DNA of 64,000 bases from Solen grandis. Taxonomy: Eukaryota > Mollusca > Bivalvia > Adapedonta > Solenidae. This document shows positions 1-11,290 of the stretch, piece after piece. A program made the translations under genes and the position numbers. Location: positions 36,088,469 to 36,152,468 of the forward strand of contig CM037789.1 of assembly GCA_021229015.1 (NCBI GenBank), read 5' to 3'. How positions within the stretch are numbered: position 1 is the first letter of the stretch; each line of letters begins with the position of its first letter. The notes beneath the pieces are model-generated. The model searched no databases. It had not been told where the DNA came from and worked only from the letters and a program-made list of their open reading frames with translations.

Positions 1-2325
1 CTTACCCTGTACAAAAATTTAATTTTTAAAAAATTATATCCCTTGATAGTTTTTTAAAACCCCTTTATATTTTATAAAGTTTTTAAAAAAATTCATTTAG
101 TTTGAGACATAAGAAATTAAAAAAAACATTTGTGCAGGGCCAAAATTTTTAAAAAAAAAACCAAGCAAAAAAGGGGCCCAAAAATTTTTTGCAAAAAATT
201 TTCTTTTCCAAAGGTTTTTCCCCCCTTTGGGTTTTTTTTGGGGGGGCCCTGAAGACATTTCCTTAATTTTTCTGGGCCCAATTCCAACCCAATTTTTTTA
301 GTTTTAAAAGGGGGATTTTTAGTTAAAAATTGAAAAAAATTTTAAACCCAAAAATTCTAATTTTAAAAAAGGGGGGTTTTTTAATTTTTTCAATATATTC
401 CTAAAGTTTTTTTTTTCCTTATGTATGATCCCCCAAAAACCTTTATTTAAAATTTTTTCAAATCACCCAATCCCGGGGACCCCGAGATAAAAGCTTTAAA
501 AAGTATTTTTGCTTTTGAAAATTTTAAACCCAAAATTTTCTAAGTTTAAAAAAGGGGCCCCTTTAATTTGTAAAATTTCTCAAGGTTATTTTAACCATGA
601 AATTTATGTTTTTCCCCCTAAACATATTTAAAGGTTTCGAATAAATTTGTTTTGCCTGGTTTACTGAGATTTAAGCTTTTGAGATTTTTTTTTGAGGAAA
701 AAAATTTTAAACCAAAATTTTCTAATTTAAAAAGGGGCCAAAATTCAAAATTAAATTGGGTAAAGGGATTTATTACCTTGGTTTTTTTGATGCTCCTGAA
801 AAAAATTTAAAAATTTTTAAATTTAAATTACCTTTAAATTGGTTTTTTATTTTTGTTGATGGGAATTGCTTTGCAAAACTTTCCCAAAAAAGCGGGGCCA
901 ACGCCAACCCCAAAGGGCCAGGGCGACAAAAATTTAGTTTTCTATTCTTCGAATATTTTAAAGAAAAAAGGGATTGGTTTTTTTTTTTCTCTAAAAATAA
1001 GCAGTATTTTTTTAAATTTCTTTTAATAAAAATTTAATAAATTATTTTGAAGCAAATACGGGCCCCATAAAAGTTATATAGGGGGACCCCCGGAAAAACC
1101 AAAAGGGGCTCTACTTTTTCTTTTTTTTTTTTTTAAATGCTTTTGGTTATTTTGGTTTTCCATTGAACTTTTTTTAAAAATTGGGGGACTAATATTTTTT
1201 TTAATGCCCAGAAAAAAAGGCCAGAAATTGATGGCCTTGAATAAAGCAAAATTTACGCCCCTTAAAGAAAATAATTTTTATACAAGGAAGACATTTGGGT
1301 TTTGGTACGGGAGATTTTTCAACTTTAAAAACGATAAGTTTGGGGCCTGTATAATATTTCAAGACGGGGTTACCCGGGGAATGACAAAAAGGGGTACCGC
1401 AATTGTTCCCCCATTTTTTCCCCTTTATCTAACACAAAAACCCCACATTTTTTATATTTTACTTTTTATTTAATGAAATTTGCAGGTTGCGGGGGGACTT
1501 TACTGTGGTTTTGTGAAAATTCCCTTGTGTGTTTTAAAAAATAAACCTGTTACTGCCCGGACTGAGCTGCTTTTTTTCTGGGAAGCAGTGGTACACTGAG
1601 GGAAACCCCAAAAAACACACCAGACTTTTGCCATTCAGAAACCCTGCGCAACACGTGGTGCCAAGTCCCTATTTTTTTTACTTAGAGCCCCTTGGAAAAG
1701 TGGTAATTTCATTGTTACAGATCTGAAAGTTTGCACATCGGATCCTGGCACTTGGGCGGGGAATTTTTCAAACATTCCAAATTTGAAGTACTGAGAAACC
1801 CGGGTTTTACCGGGGTTTTTGTGGAAACTTTACCCAAAATTGCAGACCCAAAGGGTTTTGGTGGGTTTGTACCAATTTTGGGGGAGAAAAAGGTTTTTTG
1901 GGCCCTTCCCCAAAAAACCCAAAATTTTTAAAAGAAAAATTTCCCCAAATTTTAAATTTTTCCCCAGATCTTTTTTTAGCACAAAACCCTTAAACTTTGA
2001 AAAAAAAGGAAAAAATAAAAATGCCAATTCGTAAATTTTCATAAAATTCAACCTTTTTCTTGAACATAATTTTATTTTTCTTTCATGGTTTTTTTTTTGG
2101 GATCGGTCATGCAGATCTGGTTTTTCCCCGGGGAAAAAACTAAGCCCGTTTTTCTTTTAAAACCCCATTTTTTTAAAGTTTTTGGGTCCTTTCCTTATAA
2201 AAATTTTTATATAAAATATATAAAAGCATTGTCATTTTCCATAAGTTTAGAGGTGAAAAGTTTTTATGCAAAAAGATCGGGTTTTTTTTGGATTTTTTTG
2301 GTTTGATAAAATTTGAAACTATTAA

Positions 2326-2599
2326 GTTTTAAAAACCCTTTCCCCCCTATGGGGCCCCTTTTTGGGACCCCCTTTAAATTTGGAAATTCATTTTAAAAGG
2401 GCCTGAATGGGGAAAACCACATTTTTAAACTTTTAAAAAAAATTTTTTTTTAAAAAATTTCCTTTTTCCGGACCACGGAGGACACGAACAGAATAAAACC
2501 TGATTAGCCTGCGAGTTACTCGCAGGTGATCTGGTTTTTTTTGGTTGTTGCATGGGGTTTTTTCATGGTTTTTCCCTCTATGGGGGAAAAGGGGTTTAA
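2326..2599 (-). mobile_element. piggyBac-type MITE, smeared copy 1
   Basis: The core palindrome (GCCTGCGAGTTACTCGCAGG, 2506-2525) is almost intact. It is followed by blurred versions of the inner sequence and of the terminal CATGGTTTCCTCTATGAGGG motif, ending in GGGGTTTAA near 2599. The orientation is opposite to the clean copies at 9.25, 32.8 and 53.1 kb. The left end near 2326 is approximate because of base errors. Confidence 0.7.
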
Positions 2600-3477
2600 G
2601 TAATTTTTTTTTTCCCAGTTTGAGTTGCAAAAATTTGGACATTTGTCCTAATTACTTGTATTTTATGTATCACTGTTGGAAATTTCACAAGCACTTTTTT
2701 TTTTTATTTCCTTTTAAACATTGCCCGGGGGGAATTTTTTTAGTTTGTATTTGCTCTTTTTTCAAAAAGTGCCCCAAATTTTTTTGCCCCCCCAAAATTT
2801 TAAAAAAGGGGAAATTTTTAAGCCCAGTAAAAAACTCTTGATATACTATTTTGGGATTTGAGCGATGAGTATCCGCGCGGGGACATTTTATTTAAGGACA
2901 AAAAAAATTGATTTGAAAATGGATGGAAATCTTTTACTTAAAAAATTCCCCCAAAAAAAGGGAAAATTTTAAAAAACCCCTGTTTAGATCGGCTGTTGAC
3001 ACTTTTTAATTTAAAAGGCCCCCTTTTTTTTTGGGAGATTTTATTGTTTTTAAAAATTCCTTCAAAGACAAGTAAATTATGGGAAAAAACTCTTTTTGGG
3101 AATCTCCATGAAAATGGTTAGGAACGGGGGAAAACCTTTTTAGTTTGTATTCCTTTTTTGCATTTTAATGAGTAGATTTCCAATTTATTCTTTAATTTTA
3201 AAAAAGGCCTTTTAATTATTTCGGGTTTTTCCTTTTGAAATTTTGATATTTTTCCCATCCTTGTATACCCCCAAAAAAAACTGTTTTTACAAAATATACC
3301 TTAAACCTGTATAAAGCAGTACCTGTTTTTAAGCATTCAACCTGTTTTTTAGGGGGGACAGTTTTAAATTTACCTTTACAATAGAAATTTTTATTATGTT
3401 AACCCTCCATTGAAAAAGCTTTTTGAGTCCCCTTTTTTTAAGGGCCCACCCCTTCTTTTTGCCTTAAAAGGGATTGT

Positions 3478-3754
3478 TTAAACCCCTTTTCCCTCATATG
3501 GGGATCTTTTTAAACCCCCCTTTCAATAGGAAATCCCCATAAACCCTGTTTTTCGGGGAAAAACCACAGAAAAAACCTTAAACCCAAATTTTTAATTAAA
3601 AAATCCTCTTTCCCCGGGCCCAAATGAGGAGCAGCGAACAGAAAAAAACCCTGTTTTCAGCCTGGAGTTATCGCAGGGCTGTTTTCGGGGTTTTTATTGC
3701 TGTTCGAATGGGTTTTTCATGGTGTTTTGCGAAGGGAACCCGGGGACTTTTTAA
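3478..3754 (-). mobile_element. piggyBac-type MITE, smeared copy 2
   Basis: The segment starts TTAAACCCC...CCCTCATAT, matching the family's terminal repeat. It then runs through recognisable blocks: the region before the AACCACAG motif, the GAGGAGCAGCGAACAG block, the central palindrome (blurred), and the CATGG block, ending near a TTAA at 3751-3754. Same minus orientation as the neighbouring copies. Base quality prevents a reliable divergence estimate. Confidence 0.7.
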
Positions 3755-4761
3755 TTTTTTGGGTTGATTTAAAATTTTGGGCGTTTTATGAACTGCCTTT
3801 GTAACCCAAAATTTTTTAAATAATTTAAATTTTTTATTAGAAAATTGAAAAATCCCCTTTTTTTAACTGTAAATTAATATAATGACTGTTTTACAAAAAA
3901 AAAACCCCCTATAATATTTATACTTTTCCAGTTTTGGGACCCTAAAAACCCTGCCTAAAAACTTCAGGGCCAAAACAAGGCGACCATACCCCACCCAATC
4001 CCACAATTTTTTGCACATCCCACCCCCCCCATCCCCCCCCATGACCCCGCCTGCAGACGAGACGGGAAAGTGGGGATTTGCGACCCAGCTATGTGACAGA
4101 CTGTAACGGGGAAACCCCCTTTAAAAAATTTCATTTCAGTTCCCCCACCAAAAATTTCCCCTTTAATGTAGTTTGATTTCACCGGGTTCCCCCCAAATTG
4201 ACAAAAGTTGGGTAAAATTAGAGTTTAAAAAATAGGGGTTTTTGAACTGTAGCAGGGTTTTATCCCCTTTTTTTTTTAAAGGTTTATATCGGGGGTTATG
4301 TGCCAAGTTAATTTACAAATTTTTTCCGGACTTGTTTTGGGGAAGACTTTTTTTCATAAAATTAAATTTTTTGGGCAAAGAAAAACCAAAATCAAAGGCC
4401 CAAATTATTGCTTTGAGTGAATTTTTTTCAATTAAATTTTTTTTTTTAATATTTAAAGGGAAAATTTTGATACATTTTTTTTTCATTTTTTAACCAAGGG
4501 TTTTTGATGTTGTTTTACACTATAAAGTAAAAAAAAAAATTATTAAAAATTTTTGTATTTATTCATTTCGTAAATGGGAACCTTTGAAAACCAGTTTTTT
4601 TGTCCTTGTTACTTTTTTTTTTCCACAAAGGGTTTCTTTACACCACGATTTATGGTATTTCTGGTAAAAACCACACACCTCAAATGTCAAAAGGGGGAAC
4701 ATGACTTTTTAAAAGGACCCTTTTTGGGGCCCAAAAAAAAATTTGGGAAAATTTAAAGCCC

Positions 4762-5055
4762 TTAACCCCCTTTTTTCCCTATAGGAAATCATTTTGACGT
4801 TTAATAGGTACCCCCATAAAACTTAATTTGCAAAAAAAACCACAGTTAAACCTTTTTCCAAATTAAACAAAAAACTTTATTTTTCCGACCATGAGGAGGC
4901 GCGAACAGATAAAACCTGAAATCAAGCCTGCCCCCCGGGTTTTACCCCCCGGCAGGGCTTTATTTTGGTTTTTTTATTTTTCCCTGTTTCCCCCCCATTT
5001 TTTTTAAGGTTTTCTTTTCATGGTTTCCTTTTATGGGGGAAGGGGGTTTTTTTAA
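4762..5055 (-). mobile_element. piggyBac-type MITE, smeared copy 3
   Basis: The segment opens with TTAACCCCC and contains ATTTTGACG, AATAGGTACC, AACCACAGTTAAACC and a GAGGAGGCGCGAACAG-like block in the order expected for the minus orientation. The palindromic centre has become CCCCCC/GGGG/CCCCCC runs, which shows the smearing directly. The right end is approximate. Confidence 0.7.
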
Positions 5056-6668
5056 AAAACTTTTAAAAAAGAACATTTTTTAATGGGAACCCGTTTAAAA
5101 AGAAGAGAAGCGTTTTCTTATTATAAGCATTTTAAAATTTTTGAAAAAATAGTTTGGGCTCTTTTTTTCATCTTTGGCGGCGATTTTAACATTTTTAGGG
5201 CATGTTTGTTTTTAAAACCAAAATGAAAAAGGGCCTTTATTAAACATGTTACACACATTCATTTTTTGACTAGATGTAATATTTTTTAGATTTCTTTTAA
5301 TTAAAAACTTTGTTTTTGGGGGTTTTTTTTTTTTTTTTTTTTGTTTTTTTATTGTTTTAATTTTTGGGGAAAAAAAAAATCCCCGGGGGTATATTTGAAA
5401 ATTTTTAGAAAAGATGCATGAATTTAAATAAATTTTCAGGAGAAAAAAAACCCTTTTCCCTTTCCCCCATTTCCCCTTAAGGAAGGAAAAAAATTTCCCT
5501 GCTAATACCAGGGTAGTAACATGGATTGAAAAAACCCAAACCATTTTTTCTAAAAGGGTTTCCCACATTCAAACACAGACATGTTTTCAATGAGCTGTAC
5601 CCTCAATCAAAAAATTTAATTTTTTTTAAATTTTCCCCGGGCCCACAGGGGGTTTCCTTTCAATTTTTGTTTCCAAAATTTTAAAAAAAACAGTGCCCTT
5701 TATATTTAATTTCCAGATTTTTGTTCCCAACAAAAGGCCCGCTGTAAAAAACTGGGGAAAGGGAAGGGGAAAAAGAATTTTTTGGGTTCATTTTATAAGC
5801 AGATTTTAATTTTGGGGGAGGGGGTCAACCATGGGAAAGTGTTAATTTTAAAGGGAAAACTTGATTTTTTTTTGGGGTTTAATTTAAAAAAACTGGTTTT
5901 AAAAAAACTGGTCTGAAACCAACCGAGCTTTTCCCTTTGGGGAAATTTAAACTTTCCCAAAAGTGTGTTAAGTATTGATTCGGAAATTTTAAAAACCAAT
6001 AATTTTGGACATTGTAGATTCAAATCCCAAAATTTTCCTTTTAACCCCAAAAAAATGTGATGCTTTTTTTTGGGTTTTTTGACAGGAACTGGGGGATTTC
6101 ATTGGGGACCTTTCATTTTGGGAAATTTGGTTTTTGTTAGTTCACTTTAAATTAGGGGTCATTTTTTATAGTGTGGGGGGGGCAAATAAAAGGGTGGGGG
6201 GGGGGGTGGGGGATTTTTTTCCAAGTGGGATGACCCCCAAATTTTAAAGTTAAAGGGAAAAACAAATTTTAAAATTTTTAAAAAACTTCCCTCTAAATTT
6301 TAAAAATTTTTCCCTTATATACAAAATTTAGAAGAAAAAACTTCCCTTTTGCATTTAAAAAGACCCGGTTTTTCTTTAAAGGTTTTCATGAAAGAGCGGT
6401 TTTGTTTTGAGGAACTAAAAATTGGTTGTGGCTTTAGGGAGTGGGTGGGGGTTTTAACCCTTTTTTTCATGAATATTTTATATTTAAAATTTTTTGACTT
6501 GAGGGTACAATTAATTTTAAATTTTAAAAAGGTTTATTTCAAATTTTTTATTTCAGATTGGAGGGTTCTGACATGTATATGAAACAGAGGAAGGGGCCTC
6601 TGGGTTTTTAGAAAATTTTTTAAATAAGAAGGAACTGATCTAGGTCAGGGTTGTTTTTCCCCAAAGAT

Positions 6669-6862
6669 TTTTTGTTTGTTGGGGGTTTAAAAGTCCCCCC
6701 AACAGTATTTCAGTCATTTTTGGGGGACTATGTCTTCCGGGGGCAATTTTTGTGCTGCCACATGCAAATATTAAAAGCCATTAAGGGCATGTGGGGATGA
6801 TACCACACCAAGGGCCCCTTAAACCTAACCCCCAGGCCCAAACCCGTCCTGGAGGTTTCCCT
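6669..6862 (-). mobile_element. tRNA-SINE family 1, smeared 3' part
   Basis: In minus orientation the segment begins with the family's TTTGTTTGTTGGG tail complement and the blurred GTCCC motif. It continues with ACAGTATTTCAGTCATTT, a degraded block around GTGCTGCCACATG, and GATACCACACCAAG. These blocks occur in the same order in the cleaner copies at 22.03 and 43.23 kb. The tRNA-like head is not visible, so the copy is 5'-truncated or unreadable. Confidence 0.6.
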
Positions 6863-7400
6863 TTTTATAAAATTTCACAGTAAATCTTTAGTGCCAATCT
6901 AGAGAGCTTTAAATTTAGTACCAAAAAACCTTTTTTAAAACTTTTTGGTTTTGTGTTTGGGGGGGGGGTCAATACTTACAAAAATGGAAAGGGAATTTTT
7001 TTAAAAATTTTCTGACTTTGGGGAGCCAAACAAGACCTTGAACCCCCCTTCTGAGAATGATGCAATATCTATAGCATACAAAAACCGGGGGGAAAAATTA
7101 AAAATTTATTAGTGCATTTTTAACTTTGAAAAAAAAAAAAATTTGATAAGAAAAAAAAAAAAAAAAAACAAAAAAAGGTTTTAAAAAAAAGGAAAAAAAT
7201 TGTTTACATTAAACAATTATGTTTGGGGCCCCTATATCTCCATTAAACAGATTTTTTACTTTAGAGAATTAAGGGATTTTTAAAAATCCTCCAAACACTA
7301 TCAGAGGGGTGAGGGGAAAAACCCTTTTTCCCCTGGGTTTCTGGCCCCTTTGGGATGTAAAAATTGAATCATTGATAAGCCTTTCCCCGGGGGGGGGAGG

Positions 7401-7500
7401 NNNNNNNNNNNNNNNNNNNNNNNNNNNNNNNNNNNNNNNNNNNNNNNNNNNNNNNNNNNNNNNNNNNNNNNNNNNNNNNNNNNNNNNNNNNNNNNNNNNN
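7401..7500. other. Assembly gap (100 N)
   Basis: Exactly 100 N, the usual placeholder for a gap of unknown size. It separates the smeared segment from normal-quality sequence. Confidence 0.99.
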
Positions 7501-7542
7501 TTACGGAACAATACGGTGTACCGTACAGTCCAGATTTCGGAG
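7501..7542 (+). CDS. Candidate exon end, gene A (truncated by gap)
   Basis: The sequence right after the gap is open in one frame, giving TEQYGVPYSPDFG, and stops at a good splice donor (GGAG|GTAAGG, intron from 7543). It leaves one coding base, so the next exon must supply two. Candidate exons at 8439 and 9616 both start in that phase. The left part of the exon is lost in the gap. The segment is short and no family was recognised. Support is the donor site and phase agreement with neighbours only. Confidence 0.35.
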
Positions 7543-8438
7543 GTAAGGCACGGTAACATTTTGTAGATTTGTCCTCGACAGCTGATGCTGTACGTTATGT
7601 AGACATGATAACTACATGTTAACACTCACCATATGGCGTATAGCATATAATTAATTACTAACACGAAAAATGTCAAACGGTATCATCGTAAATTGTAATT
7701 TATTACTGCTTTGATATATTTTGCAGATTTTTTAGATATGACCATAAACTTATTTCATTGTTGTTAATACTTGGTGTTATATTTAATGCTTGTATAATAG
7801 CCTTTTCGAGAGGATCAGTGAGGTCTTGATACTTTTGGGAAAAAAATCGTTTGCATATTTAATTGTTAACTTAGTTGCAGGTCTTTGTTAAGTTATTAGG
7901 TCTTTTATTATATACTCAGGTATCACGAGAAAGAGACGCGTGTAAAATGACGACTTATGAATATTTTTATATGAACAGTTTGACAAAACAAACCTATTTC
8001 TAAATGTATATGTAGCTTGACATTACATATATTGTTTTATAATAAGTTAAGGGAATCTAACAAAGTTGTTGGCATTCTGTCAGGTATTTGAAAAAAACAG
8101 CTATTAGTTATTATCTTGGGAATGAAAATGTTGCGCATCTAGAGGAACATTTTGTTTATATTTTATTTGTAACTATAGATATAGCAAAATAGCTTGTCTT
8201 TGCAAAAAAAGAGTTAAAAAAAAATATCACAAGATGAACAATAAAAGATATTAATGTTACATTGATGTTTCATTTTTATAAAACGTTTAATCAAACTCGT
8301 ATATTTGATATGTTCGCGCAATGATCTTTATGACACATGGCCATTATTTTCTGGCAGTTAAATCTGTAACTAGCGCAACGTTGACAGTTTTATTCTCAAC
8401 TTGTCATTTGATAACATGACATACCTTTATGTTTGTAG

Positions 8439-8563
8439 GGTTTACATCAAAGATTTTAAAACATGCTAAAGACGTTGATTATTACACTACTGAAGAGCCA
8501 GAGACACATTTAGCCACGGATCTTCCTAAGTACAAGTCATTCGATGTTAGAAAGCCCTCTTGA
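8439..8563 (+). CDS. Candidate alternative terminal exon, gene A
   Basis: An acceptor (TTTATGTTTGTAG) precedes two phase bases and 40 sense codons ending in TGA. The peptide is hydrophilic and acidic in the middle (DVDYYTTEEPETH) and ends KYKSFDVRKPS. It joins in frame to the donor at 7542, giving a GGG junction codon. There is no convincing donor before the stop, so it would be a last exon, while the exon at 9616 has the same entry phase and would be the alternative. No transmembrane segment or known motif was seen. It could still be a chance frame. Confidence 0.35.
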
Positions 8564-9251
8564 ATTTCACGAAACACGTGTTGCTAAAATTACCCCATTC
8601 AAAGATCAAACGAGTTTTTTTTTCTTGGCGGTCACAATGGAGAAATAATGTCTCCAAATGTTTGCTGAATTGTTTCCACGTTGTTCTCTTCCTCTTTTAT
8701 GAGTAGTTACATTAAACGCGTGTATTTTACATACATATAACAATCGTGTACAGAGATCGTGCGGAATTCTCACCATGTTTCTCGATTTTATTGCCCTTAG
8801 GTCACTGGTCAAATTCTATCCTTTTTATTTGTCCATTCTAATAAAACAATATGTATAACATATCAAGCAATGACATTAACAAGGAGTAAAATATCCATTT
8901 TATCTGTGATAACATGAGCAATAAGATAGGTACTGAGTAGCATTAATTTGCCAAAAAAAGTAGTAACATTTGTGTATGTTGACCAAATTCAAGGTCACAA
9001 TTTTAAAATAACATCTTTTAGAACATGATGACAGATGAAGCAGTTAGTTTATGCATGAAAAAGGTTGATCGAGATGTTTTCTCTTAAAGACTGTGATGTG
9101 TTGTCTAAAACATTAATGTGGTACTTCATTTTTCTCTCAAATGGACAACACCCTCCCCGTTATCTCCCAATGTGCATATTTCAAAATCATGAAATTGGCA
9201 GCAATTTACATTTATATTTGTTATATTTGGTTATGAAACTCGTATTTTTAA

Positions 9252-9492
9252 CCCTTTCCCTCATAGAGGATACCATGAAAAGACCTATGCGAACAGCATA
9301 AAACCAGATCAGCCTGCGAGTAACTCGCAGGCTGATCAGGATCAGGTTTTAAGCTGTTCGCTGCTCCTCAGTGGTCTGGAAATGAGGATTTTACAATTAA
9401 ATTTGGTAAGGTTCAACTGTGGTTTTTCTGCAGATCAGGCTTAATGTGGTACCTATTGAGTGCGTCAAAATGAGTCTATATGAGGGAAAGGG
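9252..9492 (+). mobile_element. piggyBac-type MITE, clean copy 1
   Basis: A 241-bp element is flanked by TTAA (9248-9251 and 9493-9496). Its ends are inverted repeats, CCCTTTCCCTCATA and TATGAGGGAAAGGG. TTAA target duplication with CCC...GGG ends is the pattern of the piggyBac superfamily. Inside is a long hairpin whose core is GCCTGCGAGT-A-ACTCGCAGGC, flanked by GAACAGCATAAAACC and its inverse. This copy carries an extra GATCAG just after the core. There is no coding capacity, so it would depend on a transposase from elsewhere. Confidence 0.9.
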
Positions 9493-9615
9493 TTAATCCA
9501 GTATGACATGAATTGCCTGATATTTTAAGCCATATTTGCATTTTTGTTGTTGCTTTATTTTTCCGATATTCAAGGCAACATCATTGTAATAGGCTTATCA
9601 TCTGTTTACCTCTAG

Positions 9616-9684
9616 AAACACCAAGTTATGCCCACGTTGTAAAGAACGTGTCCGATATTGCACGTATACCCATCTTTAATGTTG
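9616..9684 (+). CDS. Candidate internal exon, gene A
   Basis: This 69-nt segment is bounded by an acceptor (TTTACCTCTAG) and a near-consensus donor (TTG|GTAAGT). Only one frame is open: two phase bases, 22 codons (including TPSYAHVVKNVSDIAR) and one base left over. The entry phase fits the donor at 7542, giving a GAA codon. The exit phase fits candidate exons at 13688 and 14588. This is one of the better exon candidates in the window because both splice sites are good. The protein family was not recognised. Confidence 0.45.
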
Positions 9685-10239
9685 GTAAGTCTACATACTA
9701 ACCTGCGTTTGACTATCTTTTATAAATTTCAAACACACATGTATCTATATATTTCTATTAAAATCACTATCTCTTTGCTGCCCTTAATCGAGTCCTACTT
9801 TCATTAATGACAATATCTTTTCACACTCTGTTCAGAACGGATAGCGATCTTATCTCGAGCAGTTATCTTGTCTTTCAAGAAAGGCCTAGCTTTTCATCTC
9901 AATTTTGTCAATTTTTAAACACAATGAAACGTTTAAAGGAGAGGAAGCGCGAATAGAAAGCTATAGAAACGTACTGACAAGATACTGTTAAAGTTAATTT
10001 TCGAGAAAGGTTTGGGTTTCTATCAGAAGAGGCTTTTTATTATTAATAATGCGCAAATGAGATATCCACGGGGTGATGTTTATTGCAAACATTGATATCC
10101 CCTTTAGTAAACAAAAACAGATGATAGCTTGTCTTCTTCTTCTTCATCTTCTTCTACTGTAATGGCTAGCAATTATTTTCTGATTATTATGGTCATATTT
10201 TAGACCTTGCAGTCAAGGTTTACACATGTGTGGGTCCTG

Positions 10240-10266
<27 letters not shown>
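10240..10266. repeat. Poly(T) run
   Basis: An uninterrupted run of 27 T. It may be the complement of a poly(A) tail of an old retroposon inserted on the minus strand, but no element body was recognised next to it. Confidence 0.8.
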
Positions 10267-10270
<4 letters not shown>

Positions 10271-10628
10271 AAGAGACAGCATCGGGAGAGACAGTAGATG
10301 GATACAAGGGAAATCCTAGCTCATTTTAAAGTTACAGTTGCTTAAATAAAGGGATCGATCAATACTTCTTAAAATATACAATATGTTAAAAAATGATGTT
10401 GACAATGGTTTAAATTATAATGGGAATAAATGGGCATATAACATCAGAACTATGTTGAACTAAATGGGATTATCATATATGTGGGAATATCAATTTAAGA
10501 CGGATATAAACTATTATACTGTTAAACAGCGAGTATTAGATATATAACACTAGAGATGGTATTCATCCATCTACTCGCCTAGATTCATATAGTCTATATT
10601 AAAGTTCATTCAACTTTGACATTATTAC

Positions 10629-10934
10629 AGAATCAAAATTAGAGTTGCACTTGCTAGATTTCGTACATCGTCTCATGACATAATTGTTGAAAGCGGTAGA
10701 CACATAAATATCCCAAGAAATGAAAGAATATGTAGATTTTGCAATACCGGCTTAATAGAAAACGAGTATCATTTTTGTTAATTTGTTCGAAGCATTAGAT
10801 CAAAATATATAAAAAGGTATTATTATACATGGTCAACTAAATAGAAATTTATCAATCTTATGTCAGCGACATGAAAAAATATTGTTAACAATTTGTCTTA
10901 ATTTATATACTATGCTACTATGAATAGAAACTAA
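10629..10934 (+). pseudogene. LINE reverse transcriptase, C-terminal remnant
   Basis: The first 50 codons read RVALARFRTSSHD, then ESGRHINIPRNERICRFC, and EYHFC before a stop at 10779. After a frame change the reading continues with RSIRSKYIKRYYYTWS and KFINLMSAT, broken by stops at several points. The arrangement (a basic helix, then R-x-C-x-x-C followed by E-x-x-x-H) resembles the cysteine-containing C-terminal end of non-LTR retrotransposon ORF2 proteins in molluscs, from general family knowledge. An AT-rich tail with AATAAA (11050-11057) follows. It is 5'-truncated and non-functional. Confidence 0.6.
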
Positions 10935-11100
10935 GTTGAGTGACGTAGTATAGATATGCACTATAACATCATGTGCTCTTCAGGAAATCCATGCTTTCTA
11001 TCCTGTTTGTTATTTTTTATTTGTTATAGAACATGTAATGTTTTCATGCAATAAAATATTTGTAGTTGTAATTGTACATTTGCGAATAGACCCCTTGGTT

Positions 11101-11290
11101 CTTTAAATGCCCGGTATATAGCATCGATACACGGGAGACAAGTTCCTGGGTAGAACCAGTACTGAGTACTTCAACTTCTCATAGCAACCCCTGTTTGCCG
11201 AGTGCCAGGCAAGGGTGCATCTGGTACCATTTGTATACGTCTTTGGTTTGACGCGGTCACCAAGTGCCTTGACTGGGATATACTCAATGA
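11101..11290 (-). repeat. Possible degraded SINE
   Basis: Blocks such as GAACCAGTACTGAGTACTTC, GCCGAGTGCCAGGCAAGGG and CTTTGGTTTGACGCGGTCA resemble the inner part of tRNA-headed SINEs read in reverse. The last block is comparable to the complement of the GTCGCGG-type motif after the B box of family 1. No clean tail or target duplication was seen. Weak call. Confidence 0.3.

Larger units (their letters stand above)
1..7400. other. Homopolymer-smeared, low-quality contig end
   Basis: Runs of A, T, G and C are abnormally long and frequent, and isolated bases appear replaced by their neighbours. Repeats that are clean elsewhere in the window occur here in blurred form (three MITE copies and one SINE), which gives an internal control that the bases themselves are unreliable. 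A short stretch around 1540-1760 looks less affected. The segment ends at an assembly gap. Open frames here are not credible genes. I see no other supportable gene in this stretch. Confidence 0.8.

Noticed and set aside
756..6582. Many 60-118-codon frames in the first 7 kb
   Set aside because: They are rich in Phe, Lys, Gly and Pro from homopolymer runs and lie in the smeared segment; none shows a domain.
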